Positions 1 to 5,510 of a DNA stretch of 6,374 nt are shown here, one piece after another. Origin of the DNA: Christensenella sp964592155 (GTDB lineage: Bacteria; Bacillota; Clostridia; Christensenellales; Christensenellaceae); NCBI GenBank assembly GCA_964592155.1, contig CAZQDA010000123.1:1-6374 (forward strand), in the 5' to 3' direction. Positions within the stretch are counted from its first letter, which is position 1, and each line of letters starts with the position of its first letter. The notes under the pieces were generated by a model. The model did no database searches. It saw nothing but the letters and a program-made list of their open reading frames with translations, and was not told where the DNA came from. The position numbers and the translations under genes were made by a program.

Positions 1-398
1 CTTCCTTTTCATCGCAGCCCGCTTCTTGCTCCGTCTCCAAAACGGTAAACTCTGACCCTTCTAAAACAGCCTTTACACGGTTTTTCTGAAAAACCTCTTT
101 ACTGCTGCCAAGCTCCCTTGCGAGCTTTGGATCGTTTTGCAAAAACTTTTGATACTGCTCTGGCGATATCTGTTCCGGCGTTATTCTCCTGTAGATGGTC
201 AGATTATAAGTATNNNNNNNNNNTGCATCTGTTGCACCGATAGATCAGCCATACATCGATATTGTTTCCGTTTGCATTGACGCGAAAGCATCCGCTGTTG
301 CTGTATTCAGAAGCATGGCCACATTTGGGACAGCTCCGGATTATTTTCAGCGAATTTCGCGGAATCAATGTCCACTTCTTTCCAGTTAAACAGCTCAT
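1..398 (-). CDS. DUF1062-family protein, 3' end outside window, frame broken by N-gap
   Basis: The function of this family is unknown. The start is the ATG at 396-398, preceded by AAGGAG (405-410) at 6-nt spacing. An in-frame ATG six bases further upstream sits right against the Shine-Dalgarno and is less likely. Residues 1-58 carry CPKC, then FRVNANG and DVWLIYRC followed by NRC. The two CxxC pairs look like a zinc-ribbon, and FRVNANG..DVWLIY is the DUF1062 hallmark as I remember it. Beyond the ten N (214-223) the protein continues from position 211 in another frame as TYNLTIYRR and about 60 more residues, open to the window edge. This matches the family pattern CxxCxxT[WY]N.TIY.R, so both halves belong to one gene. 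About 130 residues are visible. The only frame disruption is the gap itself. The gene follows the rpsI terminator, so it is probably a separate unit. Family assignment is from memory of the motif, not a search. Confidence 0.78.
214..223. other. Assembly gap (10 N)
   Basis: Ten consecutive undetermined bases lie inside the DUF1062 coding region. Keeping both flanks in one frame needs a true gap length divisible by three. Ten is not, so the run is probably a fixed-length placeholder. If the family spacing of two residues between the second CxxC and TYN holds, the real missing sequence would be 3 nt. Confidence 0.95.
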
Positions 399-427
399 GT
401 GCATCTCCTTATTTTTTATTCGGATCT

Positions 428-473
428 GCAAAGGCTATTTCATTTCACTTTATTTTTATGCAATAGCCCTTGC
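428..473. repeat. Imperfect inverted repeat upstream of the DUF1062 gene
   Basis: The arms gcaaaggctatt (428-439) and aatagcccttgc (462-473) are inverted copies with one mismatch, separated by 22 nt. Read as minus-strand RNA the mismatch becomes a G-U wobble, giving a 12-bp stem. No U-tract follows on either strand, so it does not look like a terminator. It lies between a possible promoter and the Shine-Dalgarno of the DUF1062 gene. It could be a leader hairpin or an operator for a dimeric regulator. The repeat is seen directly, while its role is inference. Confidence 0.6.
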
Positions 474-502
474 TATGCACAAAACTTAGGTTCTCTTGTC
501 AA
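474..502 (-). promoter_or_regulatory. Possible weak promoter for the DUF1062 gene
   Basis: A perfect -35 hexamer TTGACA is present at 502-497 on the minus strand, in the gap after the rpsI terminator where a promoter would be needed. The hexamer at 17-nt spacing (TGCATA, 479-474) is a poor -10. A better -10-like CATAAA lies at 460-455 but lacks a good -35. The position supports a promoter but the -10 does not, so this is tentative. Confidence 0.3.
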
Positions 503-520
503 AACGCACCCCTCCTTTTC

Positions 521-561
521 TAAAAAACGAAAACCCACAGGCAAAAGAGCCTGCGGGTTTT
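521..561 (-). terminator. Intrinsic terminator after rpsI
   Basis: On the minus strand a stem AAACCCGCAGGC / GCCTGTGGGTTT (560-549 with 542-531) closes a 6-nt loop and contains one G-U pair. It is followed by TCG and six T (527-522). The G-U would be an A-C mismatch if read on the plus strand, which fixes the direction. It begins about 28 nt after the rpsI stop and ends the rplM-rpsI transcript. Confidence 0.9.
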
Positions 562-588
562 TGAAAACAATATAATGTTCCAGTTTGA

Positions 589-984
589 TTAACGCTTGGA
601 GAACTGCGGCGCCCTTCTTGCTGCTTTGAGGCCGTATTTCTTTCTCTCCTTCATTCTCGGATCACGCGTCAGGAATCCAGCCGATTTCAACGCACCGCGA
701 AGCTCCGGCTCCGCTTTGGTAAGCGCCCTTGAAATGCCGTGGCGCACCGCGCCTGCCTGACCTGTATATCCGCCGCCCTTTACCGTAACAAATACATCAT
801 AGTTTCCCATTGTTTCTGTCACGACAAACGGAGAACGAACGAGCATTTTCAGCGTTTCATACCCAAAATACTCTTCGATATCTCTTTTGTTGATTTTAAT
901 CTCACCTTTGCCCGACATAATACGGACTCTGGCAATCGATTTTTTTCTTCTGCCTGTTCCCAGGAACTGTTCTTTCTTTGCCAT
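589..984 (-). CDS. rpsI: 30S ribosomal protein S9 (uS9)
   Basis: Small-subunit ribosomal protein whose C-terminal tail reaches the P-site tRNA. The 131 residues match the usual length of about 130. Typical motifs are GTGRRKKSIARVR near the N-terminus (about 10-22), VKGGGYTGQAGA (about 68-79), RHGISRAL (about 81-88), RDPRMKERKKYG (about 107-118) and the invariant basic ending QFSKR. The start ATG at 982-984 is preceded by a purine-rich AGGGGGGAAG stretch, with no competing start. It lies 17 nt after the rplM stop, the conserved rplM-rpsI pair. It is expected to be co-transcribed with rplM from the promoter at 1564-1592 and ended by the terminator at 521-561. Nothing in it is unusual. Confidence 0.98.
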   Translation of the reverse strand: MAKKEQFLGTGRRKKSIARVRIMSGKGEIKINKRDIEEYFGYETLKMLVRSPFVVTETMGNYDVFVTVKGGGYTGQAGAVRHGISRALTKAEPELRGALKSAGFLTRDPRMKERKKYGLKAARRAPQFSKR

Positions 985-1001
985 TTAATACTTCCCCCCT
1001 C

Positions 1002-1430
1002 TTATAGCTCGATTGCTTCGGGCTTCTGGGCCGCGTGATCGTGTTCTGCACCTCTGTATACGCGCAGCTTCTTCAGCATTTTTCTGCCCAGCTTGTTTTT
1101 AGGAAGCATTCTTCTGACCGCTTCATACAGCGCAAACTCAGGTTTGTTCTGCATTAAGTCCCTGTACTTTGTTTCTTTCAGACCGCCCGGATATCCGGAA
1201 TGTCTGTAGTATACTTTCTGATCCAGTTTCTTGCCCGTAAATACGAGCTTTTCCGCATTGACTACGATTACAAAATCGCCTGTATCAACGTGCGGAGTAT
1301 ATTCCGGTTTGTTTTTGCCGTGGAGAATGTTGGCAACTTTGCTTGCCAGTCTGCCGAATACCTGTCCCTCTGCATCGACAACATACCACTTCTGCTCAAC
1401 TTCACCGGGCTTCGCCATATATGTGTTCAT
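1002..1430 (-). CDS. rplM: 50S ribosomal protein L13 (uL13)
   Basis: An early-assembling 23S rRNA-binding protein of the large subunit. The 142 residues equal the common bacterial length. Motifs run MNTYMAKPGEVEQKWYVVDA at the N-terminus, FGRLAS, YTPHVDTGDFVIVVNAEK (about 44-61), YYRHSGYPGG and AVRRMLPKNKLGRKML (about 103-118). The ATG at 1428-1430 was chosen because the protein matches the family from there and GGAGG stands 8 nt upstream. The frame stays open a further 54 codons upstream, but that stretch covers the promoter and leader and shows no homology-like sequence. rpsI follows after 17 nt. In Firmicutes this gene is often controlled by L13 binding its own leader RNA, and a structured leader is present here. 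Confidence 0.98.
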   Translation of the reverse strand: MNTYMAKPGEVEQKWYVVDAEGQVFGRLASKVANILHGKNKPEYTPHVDTGDFVIVVNAEKLVFTGKKLDQKVYYRHSGYPGGLKETKYRDLMQNKPEFALYEAVRRMLPKNKLGRKMLKKLRVYRGAEHDHAAQKPEAIEL

Positions 1431-1558
1431 TAGGCTTTCCTCCCATGGTATTATCAAAAATATTACGCAATTCGTTTCCCTTGGGGATGTCCCACGTCCC
1501 TTCGCGAACGTCATCGCTTTTTGCGCATACACAGGGCTAATTGTGCATATAGGCGCAT
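1431..1558 (-). ncRNA. Structured 5' leader of rplM, probable L13 autoregulatory leader
   Basis: Between the predicted transcription start (about 1558) and rplM lie roughly 127 nt with clear secondary structure. Hairpin 1 pairs TGCGC (1557-1553) with GCGCA (1526-1522), then after a CTAT bulge ATGCACA (1548-1542) with TGTGTAT (1533-1527), with an 8-nt loop. Hairpin 2 pairs GATG (1515-1512) with CATC (1489-1486) and ACGTTC (1511-1506) with GGACGT (1499-1494), with a GGGA bulge. An alternative helix CGCAA (1525-1521) with TTGCG (1470-1466) encloses hairpin 2 but competes with hairpin 1. An L13_leader family upstream of rplM is known in low-GC Gram-positives. Membership here is inferred from position and folding, not from a covariance-model match. 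Confidence 0.6.
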
Positions 1559-1563
1559 GAAAT

Positions 1564-1592
1564 AGTTTACTGAAAATCCGCGCGGTTGTCAA
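1564..1592 (-). promoter_or_regulatory. Sigma-A-type promoter for rplM-rpsI
   Basis: On the minus strand TTGACA (1592-1587) is a perfect -35, followed by a 17-nt spacer and TAAACT (1569-1564), a 4/6 match to the -10. Predicted initiation is at the A near 1558. It lies in the gap between truA and rplM, ahead of the rplM leader. This separates the rplM-rpsI pair from readthrough transcription of the upstream cluster. Confidence 0.8.
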
Positions 1593-1665
1593 GCTTTTTC
1601 ATGAAATCCGCCTTATTTTCATTCCATCGGCGATATTCACATGGTCCGCCTCCCATGATTTATTC

Positions 1666-2409
1666 CTAAAACCGCGGCTCATAGTATACTTCTACCAAAA
1701 ATAACCCCTGCGGCTGCGCCGTTGCTCCCGCAATATTCCGGTCTTTCGAATCAATGATCCGTTTCACCTGTTCCGGCTGCATTTTCCCTTTTCCAACCGC
1801 AATCAACGTGCCTGCAATGATGCGTACCATATTATACAAAAAACCGCTGCCGCACACATCGATGTGAATGTATTCCCCCTGTTTTTCCACTTCCACGGAA
1901 TAAACCGTGCGCACCGTGCCTTTGATATCCGTATTCGCCGCGCAAAACGCAGAAAAATCGTGCTCGCCCTCGATGTGCTTTGCCGCCTCCTGCATTTTTT
2001 CAAGATCAAGCAGCACAGGAACATGCATGCAATATAAACGGTTTAACGCGCTCTTTTTGGGGAAGTTGTGGATCACATAACGATAATGTTTGCCCTTGGC
2101 GGAGAACCGAGCGTGAAAATCTCCTTCGGCTTCAAACGACTCCCTGACGCGAATATCAGGCGGCAGCAACACATTCAGCACAAAGGGGAACTTATCCGCC
2201 GGAATGTTGGTCTGTGCGTCAAAATGCGCTACCTGGCAAAGCGCGTGTACGCCCGCGTCCGTCCGCCCGGAGCCATGAAGCGCAGTCCTTTTTCCCAGTG
2301 CAGCAAAAAGCGCTTCTTCCAATTTCTGCTGGACGCTGATTCCGTTGCTCTGCACCTGCCAGCCGCAATAATTCGTGCCGTCATATTCAATCTGCAATAC
2401 AATCCGCAA
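1666..2409 (-). CDS. truA: tRNA pseudouridine(38-40) synthase TruA
   Basis: Cytosolic enzyme converting uridines 38, 39 and 40 in the anticodon arm of many tRNAs to pseudouridine. The N-terminus MRIVLQIEYDGTNYCGWQVQ is the standard TruA opening. GSGRTDAGVHA contains the catalytic aspartate (Asp51 in this numbering), HDFSAFCA lies mid-protein, and GSGFLYNMVRIIAGTLI near the C-terminus is also typical. I chose the TTG at 2407-2409 as start: AGGAG lies 7 nt upstream, homology begins exactly there and the 247-residue product has family length. A longer frame begins at an ATG at 2479-2481, but its first 24 residues run inside ecfT and look non-homologous. The start is 17 nt beyond the ecfT stop, so it is cotranscribed with the ECF module, a common Firmicutes linkage. 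No terminator was seen after the gene. Confidence 0.96.
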   Translation of the reverse strand: MRIVLQIEYDGTNYCGWQVQSNGISVQQKLEEALFAALGKRTALHGSGRTDAGVHALCQVAHFDAQTNIPADKFPFVLNVLLPPDIRVRESFEAEGDFHARFSAKGKHYRYVIHNFPKKSALNRLYCMHVPVLLDLEKMQEAAKHIEGEHDFSAFCAANTDIKGTVRTVYSVEVEKQGEYIHIDVCGSGFLYNMVRIIAGTLIAVGKGKMQPEQVKRIIDSKDRNIAGATAQPQGLFLVEVYYEPRF

Positions 2410-2426
2410 GTTTTTTCTCCTCTTCC

Positions 2427-3221
2427 TCAAAGGAAAACCATCATCAGTACGCACGAAGCCACACACACAACCAGCGACCACAAATCGATCTTCTGAAGCC
2501 GCAGTGTTTTCATCCTTGTCCTGCCGATATCTCCGCGATAACAGCGGCTTTCCATGGCAAGCGCAAGCTCGTCCGCCCGCTTGAAAGCGCCCACAAAAAG
2601 CGGCACCAGCAGCGGAATCATATTTTTTGCCTTTTTCAGAAGATTTCCACTGTCAAACTCCGCGCCGCGCGCAGTCTGTGCCTTCATGATGCGATCCGTC
2701 TCCTCCACAAGCGTAGGAATGAAGCGCATGGCAATGCTCATCATCATCGCCATTTCATGCACCGGAAATTTAATTTTTTTCAATGGTTTTAAAAGGCTTT
2801 CCATTCCATCCGTCAGTTGCATGGGCGATGTTGTCAGCGTTAAAAGGCTGGTCGCAATAATCAGCAAAAGCAGCCTGATAGCAATAAAAATCGCTTTTTC
2901 TATTCCCTCGACTGAAATATGGAAAATTCCCCATTCCCACAAAATCGTTTCGCCTGAATAGAAAAGAATATTCAGCAAAAATGTAAAAATGATGATGAAC
3001 AGAAGCGGTTTAACGCTCCTCAAAATCGTGCGGCCGCCTACTTTTGATATGCCGGCTATGATGCCAAACAGCACTGCCAGCGCCAGAAATCCAAAATAGG
3101 TTCTTACAACGAATACGGCCACCAAAAATAGAATTGTAATCAGTATTTTTGTGCGCGGGTCCAGTCTGTGGATGACCGTGTCACCCGGAAAGTACTGGCC
3201 CAGGGTTATGTTTTTCAGCAT
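2427..3221 (-). CDS. ecfT: ECF transporter transmembrane protein EcfT
   Basis: Membrane scaffold of energy-coupling-factor importers. It links the two ATPases to interchangeable substrate-binding S-components for vitamins or metal ions. The 264 residues are of usual length. The N-terminus LGQYFPGDTVIHRLDPRTK is typical. Hydrophobic segments lie at about 26-37, 42-57, 72-88, 110-130, 202-212 and 246-263. The cytoplasmic coupling region between about 135 and 235 contains the first signature AQTARGAEF (Ala-Arg-Gly at 184-186) and a second one, AMESRCYRG (about 222-230), in the positions that contact the ATPases. The start ATG overlaps the end of ecfA2 by 7 nt (ATGCTGA), suggesting translational coupling. 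truA follows after 17 nt. Confidence 0.95.
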   Translation of the reverse strand: MLKNITLGQYFPGDTVIHRLDPRTKILITILFLVAVFVVRTYFGFLALAVLFGIIAGISKVGGRTILRSVKPLLFIIIFTFLLNILFYSGETILWEWGIFHISVEGIEKAIFIAIRLLLLIIATSLLTLTTSPMQLTDGMESLLKPLKKIKFPVHEMAMMMSIAMRFIPTLVEETDRIMKAQTARGAEFDSGNLLKKAKNMIPLLVPLFVGAFKRADELALAMESRCYRGDIGRTRMKTLRLQKIDLWSLVVCVASCVLMMVFL

Positions 3222-4072
3222 TTGCCGCCCTCTTTATAGTTTATGATAAAGTCAACAAGTTCCTCTTTTTTGATGATATCGTCCGGAGCATCCCATCCGC
3301 GCTGCTTTAAAAGATAGGCCGCCGTCCGCGCTTCACTTGCTCCAAGGCCAACCTTACGCAGCTTGTCAAGGTCTGAGAACACTTCCTTTGGCGTTCCATC
3401 GGCATATATCTCGCCATGCTCCATGGCAATGATGCGCGATGCGTAATCACACAGGCCGTCCATATTGTGCGAGATCATCAGAATGGTCGTCCCATCCCCG
3501 TTCAACCGCTGCACAAGCTGCATAAACTGTTCCCGTCCAATCGGATCAAGCCCTGCGATCGGCTCGTCTAGAATCAAAATCTTGGGCTTCATCGCAAGCA
3601 CGCCCGCAATTGCCACCCTGCGCTTCTGTCCGCCGGAAAGGTCAAACGGTGAGATGTCCCTCACATCCTCAGGATCAAATCCCACCAGCCGCAGCGCGTC
3701 ATTTACGGAACGATTCACTTCCTCATCGCTCATTCCGGTTTTATGCGGCCCAAACGCCACGTCTTTGCCCACCGTTTCTTCAAAAAGCTGATATTCCGGA
3801 TATTGAAACACCACGCCGACCGCACGCCGCAGCTTTTTGCGGTCATAGCCGGATGCGTTGATGTCCTCCCCGTCTACTTCTATGGCACCGCTCTCCGGCT
3901 TCAAAAGCCCTGCGATCAATTGAATCAGCGTGGACTTTCCACAGCCGGTATGTCCGATGATGCCTATGAATTCTCCATCCGCCACTTCGAGCGAAATATC
4001 CTTTAGGGCGTGTACCTCAAAGGGCGTTCCGGTCATATAAAAATAATTTAAGTTCTTTATGATAAGCGGCAT
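3215..4072 (-). CDS. ecfA2: ECF transporter ATP-binding protein EcfA2
   Basis: One of two ABC ATPases that power ECF import, expected to form a heterodimer with EcfA1 beneath EcfT at the inner face of the membrane. In the 285 residues, Walker A GHTGCGKST is at 40-48, the Q-loop glutamine at 90 within VFQYPEYQLFEETV (typical of the EcfA2 branch), and the signature LSGGQKRR from 145. Walker B ILILDEP from 165 has catalytic Glu170, and the switch histidine is at 202 (MISHNMD). All catalytic residues are intact. The C-terminal 60 or so residues match the ECF-specific extension rather than a generic ABC ATPase. The start ATG lies inside the last codons of ecfA1 (16-nt overlap) and the stop overlaps ecfT, consistent with coupled, stoichiometric synthesis. 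The family was formerly annotated cbiO, but no cobalt genes are nearby. Confidence 0.95.
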   Translation of the reverse strand: MPLIIKNLNYFYMTGTPFEVHALKDISLEVADGEFIGIIGHTGCGKSTLIQLIAGLLKPESGAIEVDGEDINASGYDRKKLRRAVGVVFQYPEYQLFEETVGKDVAFGPHKTGMSDEEVNRSVNDALRLVGFDPEDVRDISPFDLSGGQKRRVAIAGVLAMKPKILILDEPIAGLDPIGREQFMQLVQRLNGDGTTILMISHNMDGLCDYASRIIAMEHGEIYADGTPKEVFSDLDKLRKVGLGASEARTAAYLLKQRGWDAPDDIIKKEELVDFIINYKEGGKC

Positions 4073-4899
4073 AATTCATCCACCAATTCTTCGAGCGTAA
4101 CGGGGCAGATTCCAAGATCGATTCCCTTTTCCTTCAAATCCTGATAAACCTGCGTTGCAAGCGGCGGCATAAGCCCCGCCTCACTGAGCTTCTCCTTATG
4201 AGAAAATACTTCGCGCGGCGTCCCCTCATCCGTTACCACGCCATCCGTCATTACGAAAACCCAATCCGCCTCCGAGGCTTCCTCCATATAGTGGGTAATC
4301 AGGATCACCGTCTTTCCCTGCTCTTTGTTCAGGTACTTGATGGTGTCCATCACTTCCTTGCGCCCCTGCGGGTCCAGCATTGCCGTAGGCTCGTCAAATA
4401 CGATGATGTCAGGATGCATCGCAAGCACACCCGCAATGGCAATGCGCTGCTTCTGCCCGCCGGAAAGCATGTGCGGCGCGCGCTTCTCAAAGCCTGTCAT
4501 TCCCACCGCCAGAAGCGCCTCGTGTACACGCTGCCCTATCTCCTGCTGGGGAACGCCCAAATTTTCCGGGCCAAACGCCACGTCCTCCTCTACAATGGTG
4601 GAAACGATCTGGTTATCAGGATTCTGGAACACCATGCCCGCGTTCCTGCGGATCTCCCACACGTTTTTTTCCTCTGCGGCATCAAAGCCCGCAACCGTGA
4701 GCGTACCCTCCTTTGCTTTCAAAAGCACGTTAATATGCTTTGCAAAGGTGGATTTCCCACTGCCGTTGTGCCCCAATATCGCTACAAAATCGCCTTTTTT
4801 CACCGCAAGCGAAACGCCGTTCAGCGCCTCCTTGGCCTGTTCTCCCTCCACCGCAGGGTAGGAATATTTTAAATTTTTTGCTTCAATGATGTCTGCCAT
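4057..4899 (-). CDS. ecfA1: ECF transporter ATP-binding protein EcfA1
   Basis: First ATPase of the energy-coupling module. The 280 residues include Walker A GHNGSGKST at 43-51, the Q-loop glutamine at 92 in VFQNPDNQIVSTIVEEDVAFG (the NPDNQ form is typical of EcfA1), and the signature LSGGQKQR from 145. Walker B IIVFDEP from 165 has Glu170, the D-loop is MLDP and the switch histidine is at 203 (ITHYMEEA). The motif differences from the next gene support two distinct paralogues forming a heterodimer, not a duplication error. The start ATG at 4897-4899 follows AAGGAT (4910-4905) at about 5 nt. The gene lies 90 nt downstream of rplQ, with a terminator-like hairpin in between and no convincing own promoter, so expression probably depends on readthrough from the ribosomal operon. 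No substrate-binding subunit gene is adjacent. Confidence 0.95.
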   Translation of the reverse strand: MADIIEAKNLKYSYPAVEGEQAKEALNGVSLAVKKGDFVAILGHNGSGKSTFAKHINVLLKAKEGTLTVAGFDAAEEKNVWEIRRNAGMVFQNPDNQIVSTIVEEDVAFGPENLGVPQQEIGQRVHEALLAVGMTGFEKRAPHMLSGGQKQRIAIAGVLAMHPDIIVFDEPTAMLDPQGRKEVMDTIKYLNKEQGKTVILITHYMEEASEADWVFVMTDGVVTDEGTPREVFSHKEKLSEAGLMPPLATQVYQDLKEKGIDLGICPVTLEELVDELCRLS

Positions 4900-4918
4900 G
4901 CCTAATCCTTTTCCACGG

Positions 4919-4964
4919 AAAAAACCAAAAGAAGGAACTGAAAATTGCCTCTCCAGTTCCCCCT
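4919..4964 (-). terminator. Intrinsic terminator between rplQ and ecfA1
   Basis: On the minus strand GGAACTGGAGA (4960-4950) pairs with TTTTCAGTTCC (4944-4934) around a GGCAA loop, giving 11 bp including two G-U pairs. Further weak pairs lie at the base. A T-rich tract TTCTTTTGGTTTTTT (4933-4919) follows immediately. It starts about 25 nt after the rplQ stop and ends less than 10 nt before the ecfA1 Shine-Dalgarno. It is either the end of the ribosomal operon or a partial terminator that lowers transcription into the ECF genes. Confidence 0.75.
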
Positions 4965-4989
4965 CCCAAAATTCTAAATGTTCGCTGCG

Positions 4990-5478
4990 TTACACCAGTT
5001 CCAAAATAACGACTTCCGCCGCGTCTCCGCGTCTCGGTCCCTTTTTGATGATGCGGGAATAACCGCCGCCCTGTCCTTTGTCTTTTGCGCGCTGTGCGTA
5101 TTTCGGCGCAATGTCTCTGAACAGCTTTTCCACGACAGGCATGTTCACGTCGCCTGTACGCTTTTTGTAATCATATTTGCTTTCTTTTTCCCCTTTTGTT
5201 TCAGGAACATTATACAAATATGCAATGATCGCGCGGCGCACTGCCAATTTTTCCGGCGCGTCGTTCACAACCTTTGTCTTTGTGCCGTCAATTGTCTTTT
5301 CCACCTCAACCGTATTGTCATACTGCTTGATGGCTTTTGTGATCAACTTTTCCGCAATTTTCTGCGTTTCTTTCGCACGCATCAGTGTTGTCTCTATCTT
5401 GCCGTTCCAAAGCAGCGAAGTCACCAGGCCGCGAAGCATCGCTTTTCTTTGGTCGGAAGGTCTGCCTAATTTTCTCAT
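4990..5478 (-). CDS. rplQ: 50S ribosomal protein L17 (bL17), long form
   Basis: Large-subunit protein located near the peptide exit tunnel. The N-terminal block MRKLGRPSDQRKAMLRGLVT, the IETTLMRAKE segment (about 29-38) and the C-terminal YSRIIKKGPRRGD...VILELV are diagnostic. The 162 residues exceed the usual 115-125. Extra residues lie at about 52-76 (a charged segment containing TIDGTKTKVV), at about 91-113 (rich in Lys, Glu and Tyr), and in a short Lys/Gly stretch near 131-138. Longer L17 forms occur in Clostridia as far as I recall, so this looks like a lineage trait. The ATG at 5476-5478 has GGAGG unusually far upstream (12 nt), with no better start in between. The gene follows rpoA by 32 nt, as expected, and ends 25 nt before a terminator. 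Confidence 0.96.
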   Translation of the reverse strand: MRKLGRPSDQRKAMLRGLVTSLLWNGKIETTLMRAKETQKIAEKLITKAIKQYDNTVEVEKTIDGTKTKVVNDAPEKLAVRRAIIAYLYNVPETKGEKESKYDYKKRTGDVNMPVVEKLFRDIAPKYAQRAKDKGQGGGYSRIIKKGPRRGDAAEVVILELV

Positions 5479-5510
5479 AGCGTTTTTATACCTCCGTACA
5501 TATTAGGAAA

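Noticed and set aside
262..489. Plus-strand frame across the DUF1062 start region
   Set aside because: The conserved CPKC and FRVNANG motifs are on the minus strand, and the plus frame has no recognisable features or ribosome binding site.
1431..1592. A 54-codon N-terminal extension of L13 in the open frame up to 1592
   Set aside because: L13 homology and a good Shine-Dalgarno begin at 1430. The extension covers the promoter and the structured leader.
2410..2481. A 24-codon N-terminal extension of TruA starting at the ATG at 2481
   Set aside because: It lies inside the ecfT reading frame and lacks TruA-like sequence, while the TTG at 2409 has an ideal Shine-Dalgarno and matches the family start.
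3365..3370. TTGACA within ecfA2 as an internal promoter
   Set aside because: There is no -10-like hexamer at suitable spacing, and the hexamer encodes ordinary protein sequence.
4198..4872. Long plus-strand open frames (up to 224 codons) opposite ecfA1
   Set aside because: They are antisense to an intact, well-recognised ATPase gene, have no recognisable domains, and reflect its codon pattern.
3215..4899. ecfA1 and ecfA2 as a recent tandem duplication or assembly duplicate
   Set aside because: They differ throughout and carry the separate EcfA1 and EcfA2 motif variants. This is the normal heterodimer pair.
4978..5469. A 163-codon plus-strand frame opposite rplQ
   Set aside because: It mirrors the conserved L17 gene and has no domain signature. 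It is a shadow frame.
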